From: Candidatus Saccharimonadota bacterium
GTDB lineage: Bacteria; Patescibacteriota; Saccharimonadia; Saccharimonadales; UBA7683
Direction of reading: 5' to 3'
DNA length: 7,467 bases
Assembly: GCA_018061375.1 (NCBI GenBank)
Contig: JAGOUG010000040.1
Coordinates: forward strand, 1-7,467
The position numbers and the translations under genes were made by a program. Below, piece by piece: positions 1 to 5,006 of this stretch. Within the stretch, counting starts at the first letter, position 1; each line of letters starts with the position of its first letter. The notes under the pieces were generated by a model, which was given only the letters and a program-made list of their open reading frames with translations, was not told where the DNA came from and did no database searches.

Positions 1-380
1 CCTTGAGGTTTTTCATACCACTGTATTTTGGAGTGAAACCGTGAGATCCAATCGTATTTTTTTGAGTCACCATGCTCACCTCTGAGCCCATAATAGAGCC
101 ACACCAAATCTGGAGACATCGCCACGAAACCACAGACTGCAAGCAGTACTGGGTCTGCAACCCCTATGTATATAAGAAGCACTGCGATACAAAGAGCAAC
201 AAATCCATCAATTACTAACCAGTAATACATTTTTTTACTGCCAAATTTCATACCAAGCCCAAAATGAGGTAACGCATCACACACAAAATGGCTCGCGAAG
301 GCAAGCGGTATGGCAAGAAGTGGCTGCCTCACAAGGGTTGCAATCAGTGCTCCAGTGACCGCGTGACTTGTTGCTGTCAT
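1..380 (-). CDS. Membrane protein, metal-dependent hydrolase-like (YdjM/DUF457-type), 3'-truncated by window edge
   Basis: The reading frame is open from an ATG at 380 to position 1, giving 126 residues with the C-terminus outside the window. The protein begins MTATSHAVTGALIA and has hydrophobic stretches at about 8-34, 53-75 and 76-95. Histidines and aspartates sit at helix ends in a pattern like that of small membrane-bound metal-dependent hydrolases (YdjM/DUF457 type): H6, SHFVCD at 30-35, PH at 38-39, SPD at 89-91. A conserved-looking RFHSKIQW follows at 114-121. These could be metal ligands, but the substrate and reaction are unknown. The start lies 6 bases after the stop of the preceding membrane-protein gene, with no strong Shine-Dalgarno sequence, so translation is probably coupled to it. 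The family call rests on motif pattern only; an unrelated multi-pass membrane protein is possible. Confidence 0.72.
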   Translation of the reverse strand, partial: MTATSHAVTGALIATLVRQPLLAIPLAFASHFVCDALPHFGLGMKFGSKKMYYWLVIDGFVALCIAVLLIYIGVADPVLLAVCGFVAMSPDLVWLYYGLRGEHGDSKKYDWISRFHSKIQWYEKPQ

Positions 381-386
381 ATTCGG

Positions 387-770
387 CTACATCTCGGATT
401 GATACGCGTCTGTGTCGGGCGCGTATCGGTTTCTTAAGTTATTTGCAACCGATACCGCTAAGCCAGCTGCAGTTATTCCAAAAATATCTGCAGCCAGATG
501 TATTTTTATAAATTCAGCGTTAGCCAGACCCACCAAACCATTGGCAAAAGTACTATCACTCGTAGTACTGAAAGGTGAAATGTTTTCAATGCTTGTGAGG
601 TGGTAACCAAAGCGCTGAAAACTAATGGCACCAAGCACTGAAAACACCCCCATCTGCAATATACTAACTGCACGAATACCACGTTTTTCAGATTCAGACA
701 CAGTAGCTGGTTCAGCAAGATCAAGACTACTTACGACCCTGTCTGTTAATGTATTTACAAAATTCGCCAC
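387..770 (-). CDS. Hypothetical membrane protein with two predicted transmembrane helices
   Basis: I do not recognise this 127-residue protein. It starts at a GTG at 770; the next methionine is residue 40, inside the first helix, so GTG is the only sensible start. AGGTTGAG about 9 bases upstream, overlapping the recA stop, can serve as ribosome binding site. The protein has a polar, charged N-terminus (about 1-33), a hydrophobic segment at about 34-52 and a Ser/Thr-rich loop at 58-77. A second hydrophobic segment spans about 91-110, followed by a basic then acidic tail. It begins 9 bases after recA and ends 6 bases before the next membrane gene, so the three probably form one transcript. The place after recA is where many bacteria carry recX, but nothing here resembles RecX, which is soluble and helical. 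No function is proposed. Confidence 0.7.
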   Translation of the reverse strand: MANFVNTLTDRVVSSLDLAEPATVSESEKRGIRAVSILQMGVFSVLGAISFQRFGYHLTSIENISPFSTTSDSTFANGLVGLANAEFIKIHLAADIFGITAAGLAVSVANNLRNRYAPDTDAYQSEM

Positions 771-779
771 TGGCTCAAC

Positions 780-1841
780 CTATTCAGCAGCCTTCGCAGC
801 TGCGGCAGCCTTCACTTTTGTAATGATCTCTTCTAAGACCTTTGGATTTTCTTGTAGGTAGCGCTTTGAAGCTTCGCGGCCTTGACCAATTTTGGCATCG
901 TTGTAATCGAACCAGGCGCCTGCCTTACCGACAATTCCGTATAGCACCCCGAGGTCTACTGCATCACCCGTTTTAGAAATACCTTCGTTATACATAATAT
1001 CGAATTCAGCAATTCTAAATGGGGGAGCGACCTTGTTTTTAACTACCTTCACTTTAGTTCTGTTGCCTATTATATTTTCACCATCTTTGATCTGCCCTAT
1101 CCGGCGAATATCTATACGCACCGATGAATAAAACTTCAGCGCGTTACCACCAGTAGTAGTTTCTGGGTTACCAAACATGACACCAATCTTCATGCGAATC
1201 TGATTGATAAAGATGACCGTACACTGACTTTTGTTAATAATACCCGTTAGCTTTCTGAGTGCCTGGCTCATGAGTCGTGCCTGAAGACCCATGTGACTAT
1301 CACCCATTTCACCTTCAATTTCTGCCTGTGGAGTAAGCGCTGCAACGGAGTCCACGACCACAAGATCAACAGCATTTGAACGTACCAGTGTTTCACAGAT
1401 TTCAAGTGCCTGCTCGCCGTTGTCTGGTTGCGATACGAACAAATTCTCTGTATCTACACCGAGTCGCTTGGCATACTGTGGGTCAAGTGCGTGCTCGGCG
1501 TCTATAAATGCAGCCGTTCCACCCTGTCTTTGAATTTCTGCAATTGCATGAAGTGTCAGAGTTGTCTTACCACTTGATTCCGGTCCATATACTTCTATGA
1601 TTCGCCCTTTTGGAAATCCGCCACCAAGTGCTAGGTCAACCGAAAGTGCTCCTGAGCTAAAGAGTTCAACATCAGATGCATGCGATTCACCTAACTTCAT
1701 AATTGCACCATCACCAAACTGTTTAGTGATCTGCTCCATTGCGAGCCCGAGTGCTTTTTGCTTACCGGTCAGTTCCTTTTGGTTACTAGATTTCTCTGCT
1801 ACTTCAGCTTTTTTTGTAGTCTTTGTACTTGATTTTGCCAT
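780..1841 (-). CDS. recA: Recombinase A (RecA)
   Basis: RecA forms ATP-dependent filaments on single-stranded DNA, catalyses homologous pairing and strand exchange, and in many bacteria stimulates LexA self-cleavage. In numbering from the GTG at 1853, the Walker A motif GPESSGKT is at 90-97, the Walker B strand VDLVVVDS at 162-169, DNA-binding loop L1 around EGEMGDSHMG at 180-189 and loop L2 around GNPETTTGGNALKF at 228-241. The RIGQIKDGE and VKNKVAPPF regions are typical RecA. I prefer the ATG at 1841, four codons after the GTG. It has GAGGG 5 bases upstream and gives MAKSSTKTTKK, a normal basic N-terminus, and 353 residues, the length of E. coli RecA. The C-terminus is Ala/Lys-rich (ending AAAAAKAAE) rather than the strongly acidic tail of E. 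coli RecA, which moderates filament activity there. A promoter at 1885-1912 drives it, and two membrane-protein genes follow closely. Identity is certain; the start choice is likely. Confidence 0.98.
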   Translation of the reverse strand: MAKSSTKTTKKAEVAEKSSNQKELTGKQKALGLAMEQITKQFGDGAIMKLGESHASDVELFSSGALSVDLALGGGFPKGRIIEVYGPESSGKTTLTLHAIAEIQRQGGTAAFIDAEHALDPQYAKRLGVDTENLFVSQPDNGEQALEICETLVRSNAVDLVVVDSVAALTPQAEIEGEMGDSHMGLQARLMSQALRKLTGIINKSQCTVIFINQIRMKIGVMFGNPETTTGGNALKFYSSVRIDIRRIGQIKDGENIIGNRTKVKVVKNKVAPPFRIAEFDIMYNEGISKTGDAVDLGVLYGIVGKAGAWFDYNDAKIGQGREASKRYLQENPKVLEEIITKVKAAAAAKAAE

Positions 1842-1862
1842 TACTGCCCTCACTTTCAGTGA
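1842..1862 (-). promoter_or_regulatory. Inverted repeat in recA leader: possible SOS-box-like operator and hairpin at the ribosome binding site
   Basis: Read on the plus strand, TACTG (1842-1846) and CAGTG (1857-1861) are separated by 10 bases, matching the outer CTG-N10-CAG framework of gammaproteobacterial LexA boxes. The centre is not the usual AT-rich alternation, and the inner T and A of CTGT/ACAG are missing. Overlapping it is a perfect 5-bp inverted repeat (1850-1854 with 1858-1862, 3-base loop). On the recA mRNA this would fold as a small hairpin whose downstream arm enters the GTGAGGG ribosome binding site. Either could regulate recA; neither is proven. Confidence 0.35.
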
Positions 1863-1884
1863 TTATCCACCCTCATCATGTACT

Positions 1885-1912
1885 ATTATAACTACTCAGC
1901 AGTTTGCTACAA
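1885..1912 (-). promoter_or_regulatory. Predicted recA promoter (sigma70-like)
   Basis: On the minus strand a perfect -10 hexamer TATAAT (1885-1890) is preceded at 16 bases by TTGTAG (1907-1912), a 4-of-6 match to TTGACA. Transcription would start near 1878-1879, leaving a leader of about 37 bases before the recA ATG. The promoter lies in the 80-bp divergent gap with the pilin gene and shares its sequence with that gene's upstream region, so the two genes could influence each other. Confidence 0.6.
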
Positions 1913-1913
1913 T

Positions 1914-1918
1914 AGGAG
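1914..1918 (+). promoter_or_regulatory. Ribosome binding site of the pilin-like gene
   Basis: AGGAG lies 3 bases before the ATG at 1922. The spacing is short but the motif is strong, and no other ATG/GTG/TTG lies in frame a few codons downstream, so it supports this start. A plus-strand -10-like TACTAT at 1881-1886 could be its promoter, but no convincing -35 precedes it. Confidence 0.55.
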
Positions 1919-1921
1919 TAT

Positions 1922-2323
1922 ATGAAAAAACGATCACTTACTTCAGGCGGTTTCACAATTATTGAACTAATGGTGTGCATTGTTGCAATCTCTGCAATCA
2001 CCGTACTGGCACTTACAAATATTCGTGGCGTACGAGCAGAACAAAGAGATACAACCCGTAAGAGTGACGTCAACGCCGTCTACTATCAACTCGAGGCCTT
2101 CCATGAAAAATCTGGCTACTACCCACAAACTATTGATGCGGTAATACTAAAAGGCATTGACCCCGAAAGCCTAAAAGACAGCAACGGAAATGCAATTGGC
2201 GACACCGATAGTCTGTACGTGTATGTTCCTACCGGATGCGCAGAAGCAAAATGTAAAAGCTTCAGTCTCTCAACTGAACTTGAAAAAGAAGCACCGTTTA
2301 TAAAACTCAGTTTAATTCGCTAG
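1922..2323 (+). CDS. Type IV pilin-like / pseudopilin protein with class III prepilin signal
   Basis: This 133-residue protein begins with a short basic leader (MKKRSLTSGG) followed by FTIIELMV, the classic prepilin peptidase site. Cleavage is expected between G10 and F11, with N-methylation of the new N-terminal Phe. E15, the fifth residue of the mature protein, is the conserved glutamate used in pilus or pseudopilus assembly. A hydrophobic helix spans about 11-32, followed by an amphipathic helix to about 62 (EQRDTTRKSDVNAVYYQLEA). A small globular C-terminal region contains KDSNGNAIGD (85-94) and two cysteines (C106, C111) that could form a disulfide. The layout resembles minor pilins and GspG-type pseudopilins, inserted in the membrane and assembled outside it. 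Patescibacteria often carry type IV pili used for host attachment, motility or DNA uptake. It is the only plus-strand gene, and no prepilin peptidase, ATPase or platform protein is present here, so its precise role is open. Confidence 0.88.
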   Translation: MKKRSLTSGGFTIIELMVCIVAISAITVLALTNIRGVRAEQRDTTRKSDVNAVYYQLEAFHEKSGYYPQTIDAVILKGIDPESLKDSNGNAIGDTDSLYVYVPTGCAEAKCKSFSLSTELEKEAPFIKLSLIR

Positions 2324-2333
2324 TTGCCCTAGC
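2319..2333. terminator. Small hairpin between convergent pilin and PH genes, possible weak bidirectional terminator
   Basis: GCTAG (2319-2323) and CTAGC (2329-2333) form a perfect 5-bp stem with a 5-base loop. The pilin stop codon lies in one arm, and the other arm touches the stop codon of the converging PH-domain gene. The gap between the two genes is only 9 bases. Neither strand has a T-run after the stem, so intrinsic termination would be weak. Confidence 0.25.
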
Positions 2334-3058
2334 TACGCACCATATTCAGCAATCGAACCTTCGTGTGCTTGAATGGTATGATTTGCAAATTCATACGGTT
2401 TTCGTATCCAGGTAAGCGTATAATTGTTCTGTTCACCAGCAGTCTCAATTGTGATTGTACCGGCTTTAAATATTCTATTTACAATGCTTGGTTGCGAAAC
2501 GTTTACATCTTCAACCTCTGCAATGTTTAGCTGAGAAACTTCCCGCGCGAACAAGCTATGATACTGAATAAGTACGACCTTCTGATTTGTAAGAATAATC
2601 CGACTCTTACCATATACATAGGCAGATAACATGCCGCCAATAATACTGAGTGACATAACTAAAATTCCACCGAGCCCGATTAACGTAGCTGCCGATTCAG
2701 ACAACCCCATACCGAGTATGGCCTGCGAGTCTACCAACACTGCGCCAGTAAACGTCATAACGAGCGTTACCACTAATACCATAACTGCATATATGGCGTA
2801 TATTCCGAACGGATGACGAAGCGCTTGTTCTAAAATTATTTCGCTTGGGTCGTGTTCGAATAGATATAGAAACTCTTTCGGAACACCCGCTCTATCTTCA
2901 GTCTTGCCGGTAGCATCTTCACGGTAGTTTGGAGTTACACCCGTAAGCTCAGTTTCTTGCTCTTTTACATTAGCAGGAGAGGCACTCGGTCTTCCGAGTG
3001 CAACACGAGCAACGTCTTTAATTCGTTTTACTGCCTGATTCTCTGTGCTTTTTGCCAT
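2333..3058 (-). CDS. Membrane protein with C-terminal bacterial PH domain (bPH2/YdbS-like)
   Basis: The 241-residue protein has a hydrophilic N-terminal region (1-80). Two transmembrane helices follow at about 86-109 and 125-149, then a C-terminal domain at about 150-230 resembling the bacterial pleckstrin-homology family (bPH2, PF03703, YdbS-like). Diagnostic features are the strand after the second helix (KSRIILTNQKVVL), the segment VSQLNIAEVEDVNVSQP (174-190) and the final strand AGTITIETAG (199-208). The domain is expected on the cytoplasmic face and may mediate protein or lipid contacts; no catalytic residues are seen. The ATG at 3058 lies 7 bases after the ruvB stop, has no Shine-Dalgarno sequence, and is preceded by a TATAAT at leaderless spacing. 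It may therefore be read both from the ruvAB transcript and from its own promoter. A role in recombination is not implied by position alone. Confidence 0.86.
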   Translation of the reverse strand: MAKSTENQAVKRIKDVARVALGRPSASPANVKEQETELTGVTPNYREDATGKTEDRAGVPKEFLYLFEHDPSEIILEQALRHPFGIYAIYAVMVLVVTLVMTFTGAVLVDSQAILGMGLSESAATLIGLGGILVMSLSIIGGMLSAYVYGKSRIILTNQKVVLIQYHSLFAREVSQLNIAEVEDVNVSQPSIVNRIFKAGTITIETAGEQNNYTLTWIRKPYEFANHTIQAHEGSIAEYGA

Positions 3059-3064
3059 GTTGAT

Positions 3065-3093
3065 ATTATAGCAATGATTCTTGATTGTCTGAA
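3065..3093 (-). promoter_or_regulatory. Predicted leaderless promoter of the PH-domain gene
   Basis: A perfect TATAAT (3065-3070) ends 6 bases before the ATG at 3058, and TTCAGA (3088-3093, 4 of 6 to TTGACA) lies 17 bases upstream of it. Transcription starting 7 bases after the -10 would begin at the A of the ATG. No Shine-Dalgarno motif occurs before this start, which fits leaderless translation. The elements lie within the end of ruvB, so coding constraint could explain part of the match. Confidence 0.5.
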
Positions 3094-4103
3094 TCAGATT
3101 TTTTTGGCTTACCTAGGTGCTCATACGCCCGCGGAGTTACTTTGCGACCACGAGGAGTCCGCTCCAAAAAGCCAATTTGAAGTAGATAGGGTTCAAAAAA
3201 GTCTTCAATTGTTGAACGCTCGTCACCCGTAATTGCAGCGAGCGTCTCAACACCAACTGGCCCACCGTTATGATTATTAATGATAGTTTCAAGCAGCCGA
3301 CGATCAGCCGGATCAAGCCCAATATGATCAATTTCAAGTAATGTCAGTGCATGATCTGCAATTACAGTATCTATAATTCCGTCACCGTTAATATCCGCGT
3401 AGTCTCTAGTGCGCTTGAGAAGTCTGTTGGCAATACGCGGTGTCAGTCGTGCCCTAGTAGCGAGTTCTTTAGTAGCACCTGGCTGAATCTTCACTTTTAA
3501 AATGTCTGCTGAACGCGTAATAATCTGTTCGATTTCTTGCTCGGTATAAAACTCCAGCCGGTGCATAATACCAAATCTATCACGCAATGGTGCCGCCAAG
3601 TCACCCATACGGGTAGTTGCACCGATGATTGTAAACTTCGGTAAATCAAGCCGGAGGCTCTTCGCGGTCGGCCCCTTACCAAGCATAATATCTAACTTAA
3701 AGTCTTCCATCGCCGCGTAGAGTACTTCTTCAATAGTTGTACTTAATCGGTGAATCTCGTCTATAAACAAAATATCACCGTCTTGCAGGCTAGTCAGCAA
3801 ACTAGCGAGATCAGCTGCTCGTGATATTGCCGGACCGCTCGTGATACGAATCTGGGCGCCCATTTCATTAGCAATTACACTTGCCATTGTGGTTTTACCG
3901 AGCCCAGGAGGCCCATACAACAGCACATGGTCGACTGGTTCACCGCGCAATTTTGCCGCATCAATAGCAAGCTTCAAGTTCTTCTTAAGCCGCTCTTGCC
4001 CAATATAGTTTGCAAAATCCTTCGGCCGAAGCGTATTTTCAAACCGCTCTTCAACCTGATCAACCTCATCTACGGTAGTGTTCACAATTCTATCTATCGC
4101 CAT
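3066..4103 (-). CDS. ruvB: Holliday junction branch migration ATPase RuvB
   Basis: RuvB is the hexameric AAA+ motor that, loaded by RuvA, pumps DNA through Holliday junctions. The 345-residue protein shows the full family architecture: Walker A GPPGLGKT at 64-71, Walker B ILFIDEIH at 111-118, sensor 1 GATTR at 161-165 and the arginine-finger region PLRDRFG at 172-178. The sensor 2 segment TPRIANRLLKRTRDYA is at 221-236, and the C-terminal winged-helix DNA-binding domain spans about 262-331, starting GLDPADRRLL. The usual RGTPRIA is RLTPRIA here (L220 for Gly). A short polar tail (332-345) follows. The ATG shares its A with the last base of the ruvA TAA stop (TAATG), with a GGTGG ribosome binding site within the end of ruvA, so the two are translationally coupled and made together, as in most bacteria. 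Confidence 0.99.
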   Translation of the reverse strand: MAIDRIVNTTVDEVDQVEERFENTLRPKDFANYIGQERLKKNLKLAIDAAKLRGEPVDHVLLYGPPGLGKTTMASVIANEMGAQIRITSGPAISRAADLASLLTSLQDGDILFIDEIHRLSTTIEEVLYAAMEDFKLDIMLGKGPTAKSLRLDLPKFTIIGATTRMGDLAAPLRDRFGIMHRLEFYTEQEIEQIITRSADILKVKIQPGATKELATRARLTPRIANRLLKRTRDYADINGDGIIDTVIADHALTLLEIDHIGLDPADRRLLETIINNHNGGPVGVETLAAITGDERSTIEDFFEPYLLQIGFLERTPRGRKVTPRAYEHLGKPKKSDSDNQESLL

Positions 4104-4681
4104 TACGCACCACCCTTTAGTGCAAGCTTAATCCGTTCTTCAACTGAAAGTAGGGGATCTATGGTTGAAAGAACTGCCGAGGCGTCATATTCGCTATACC
4201 CTAAAGAAACGAGTGCCTGCAGTGCCTCGTCGTGCTGATTAATTCCCGCTCTGTTTATGAGCTGCTCGGCACCATCACCAACTGGCGCACCCATTTTGTC
4301 TCTTAGTTCTACGACAATCTGTTCAGCCGCACGCTTACCAACGCCTTTTGCGGTCTGGAGTAGCTTAACATCACCTTGTGCAATTGCTGCGCGCACTGTA
4401 CCAAGTTGGCCGATATCGAGCACAGCAAGTGCAACTTTAGGACCTACGTTTTTTACACCAAGTAGCTGCGTAAACAGCTGTTTGGTGTCTTTAGATATAA
4501 AGCCATACAAGTCGTGTGCGTCTTCTTTAATGTGCTCATATATATACAGTTTTGCTTCTGTACCGGTATGAAGCACACCAAAATCTGAAAGTGTTACGAC
4601 TACCCCGTAACCAACGCCGTGACATTCAATAACAACGTTATTGTTTTTTTCGGTTACCAAGCCGTGAAGTGTTGCGATCAT
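4103..4681 (-). CDS. ruvA: Holliday junction DNA-binding protein RuvA
   Basis: RuvA tetramers clamp the four-way junction and recruit two RuvB hexamers. The 192-residue length is close to the family norm. Domain I is an OB fold (about 1-63, starting MIATLHG) with the acidic pin pair E53-D54 just before AHDLYGF. Domain II carries two helix-hairpin-helix motifs, LLGVKNVGPKVA (73-84) and LLQTAKGVGKRAAEQI (107-122), that bind the arms of the junction. A flexible linker (about 130-148) leads to the RuvB-binding domain III (149-192; EALQALVSLGYSEYDA). The ATG at 4681 has no Shine-Dalgarno sequence. An extended -10 element lies 6 bases before it, suggesting a leaderless transcript besides possible readthrough from the small gene upstream. 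It overlaps ruvB by one base. Confidence 0.98.
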   Translation of the reverse strand: MIATLHGLVTEKNNNVVIECHGVGYGVVVTLSDFGVLHTGTEAKLYIYEHIKEDAHDLYGFISKDTKQLFTQLLGVKNVGPKVALAVLDIGQLGTVRAAIAQGDVKLLQTAKGVGKRAAEQIVVELRDKMGAPVGDGAEQLINRAGINQHDEALQALVSLGYSEYDASAVLSTIDPLLSVEERIKLALKGGA

Positions 4682-4687
4682 ACTGTA

Positions 4688-4696
4688 AGTATACCA
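4688..4696 (-). promoter_or_regulatory. Predicted leaderless extended -10 promoter of ruvA
   Basis: On the minus strand TATACT (4688-4693, 5 of 6 to TATAAT) is preceded directly by TGG (4694-4696), making the extended -10 motif TGnTATAAT. Six bases separate it from the ruvA ATG, so transcription would begin at or next to the start codon. No good -35 is present, which extended -10 promoters can tolerate. Confidence 0.5.
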
Positions 4697-4701
4697 TCGC
4701 G

Positions 4702-4713
4702 GAGTTTAAACTC
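4702..4713. promoter_or_regulatory. 12-bp perfect palindrome upstream of ruvA, candidate operator
   Basis: GAGTTTAAACTC is a perfect 12-bp palindrome. It lies 8 bases upstream of the ruvA -10 hexamer, across the spacer and the edge of the position where a -35 would lie. A dimeric regulator bound here would block or activate ruvA transcription. With no copy elsewhere in the window and no known cognate factor, this remains a candidate only. Confidence 0.25.
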
Positions 4714-4759
4714 ATCCGTAAGCTCATTAATACAACAATTGCATTCATCGTAGGCTACC

Positions 4760-4903
4760 CTACCCTGCAATCATTAAAGAAAGTGAAGTCATTACTTCTG
4801 AGAGTACTTTTCGTCGGTGCTGCTTTTCTTTTTTCTTCACAAAACTTTGTAAGTAATTGTGAAATTCTTCTGTTTCTGGGGCGTCTTTAAGATGTTCGGG
4901 CAT
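4760..4903 (-). CDS. Small hypothetical protein, 47 residues, basic and helical
   Basis: This small gene starts at an ATG at 4903 with AAGGAAC about 9 bases upstream and ends with TAG at 4760-4762. The product starts MPEHLKDAPETEEFHNYL, continues with a highly basic stretch (KKKEKQHRRK, 23-32) and ends in a hydrophobic segment (VMTSLSLMIAG). An acidic N-terminal third, basic centre and hydrophobic end suggest a mostly helical peptide that could contact nucleic acid or membrane. I do not recognise it. Support for a real gene is the Shine-Dalgarno motif plus the two best promoters in the window, just upstream at 4946-4974 and 4978-5006. It lies 78 bases before ruvA in the same direction. It could be a small protein in its own right or a leader ORF influencing ruvAB expression. 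Confidence 0.6.
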   Translation of the reverse strand: MPEHLKDAPETEEFHNYLQSFVKKKEKQHRRKVLSEVMTSLSLMIAG

Positions 4904-4912
4904 GATGCTCGT

Positions 4913-4918
4913 TCCTTT
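4913..4918 (-). promoter_or_regulatory. Ribosome binding site of the 47-codon gene
   Basis: AAAGGA on the minus strand ends 9 bases before the ATG at 4903. It is the main evidence that this short reading frame is translated, and it lies downstream of both predicted transcription starts. Confidence 0.5.
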
Positions 4919-4945
4919 CGTGTTTGTTTTGTTGTTTACCCTTTT

Positions 4946-4974
4946 ATACTAGCAGAAAAGCTTATGTTTGTCAA
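4946..4974 (-). promoter_or_regulatory. Predicted promoter P2 of the 47-codon gene / ruvAB region
   Basis: A perfect -35 TTGACA (4969-4974) is separated by exactly 17 bases from TAGTAT (4946-4951), which is itself preceded by TGC, giving an extended -10. Transcription would start near 4939-4940 and leave a leader of about 36 bases rich in A and C, with the Shine-Dalgarno sequence near its end. This is the best promoter match in the window. Confidence 0.7.
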
Positions 4975-4977
4975 TAC

Positions 4978-5006
4978 TTTATAGTGACTTTTTATATATT
5001 AGTCAA
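4978..5006 (-). promoter_or_regulatory. Predicted promoter P1, tandem with P2
   Basis: TTGACT (5001-5006, 5 of 6) and TATAAA (4978-4983, 5 of 6) are 17 bases apart. The -35 overlaps the stop codon of the acidic-protein gene, and the predicted start falls inside the -35 of P2. Polymerases at P1 and P2 would therefore exclude each other, an arrangement that can be regulatory. Confidence 0.55.

Noticed and set aside
1597..1965. Plus-strand open frame of 122 codons opposite the start of recA
   Set aside because: It is an antisense shadow of recA that runs into the pilin gene in another frame, with low-complexity Ser/Phe/Pro content and no start signal.
3368..3394. EF-hand-like loop in RuvB (DINGDGIID, residues 237-245)
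   Set aside because: The spacing of acidic residues resembles a calcium loop but the final Glu is missing and the flanking helices belong to the normal RuvB fold; this loop varies in the family, so coincidence is likelier.
4669..4890. Plus-strand open frame of 73 codons opposite the start of ruvA and the 47-codon gene
   Set aside because: It has no ribosome binding site or promoter, runs antisense through the ruvA start and through the 47-codon gene, and its hydrophobic product is what antisense reading of a Lys/Glu-rich gene would give.
4985..5005. TGACT/AGTCA inverted repeat after the acidic-protein gene as a terminator
   Set aside because: The stem is only 5 bp with an 11-base AT-rich loop and no following T-run, and the sequence is better explained as promoter P1.
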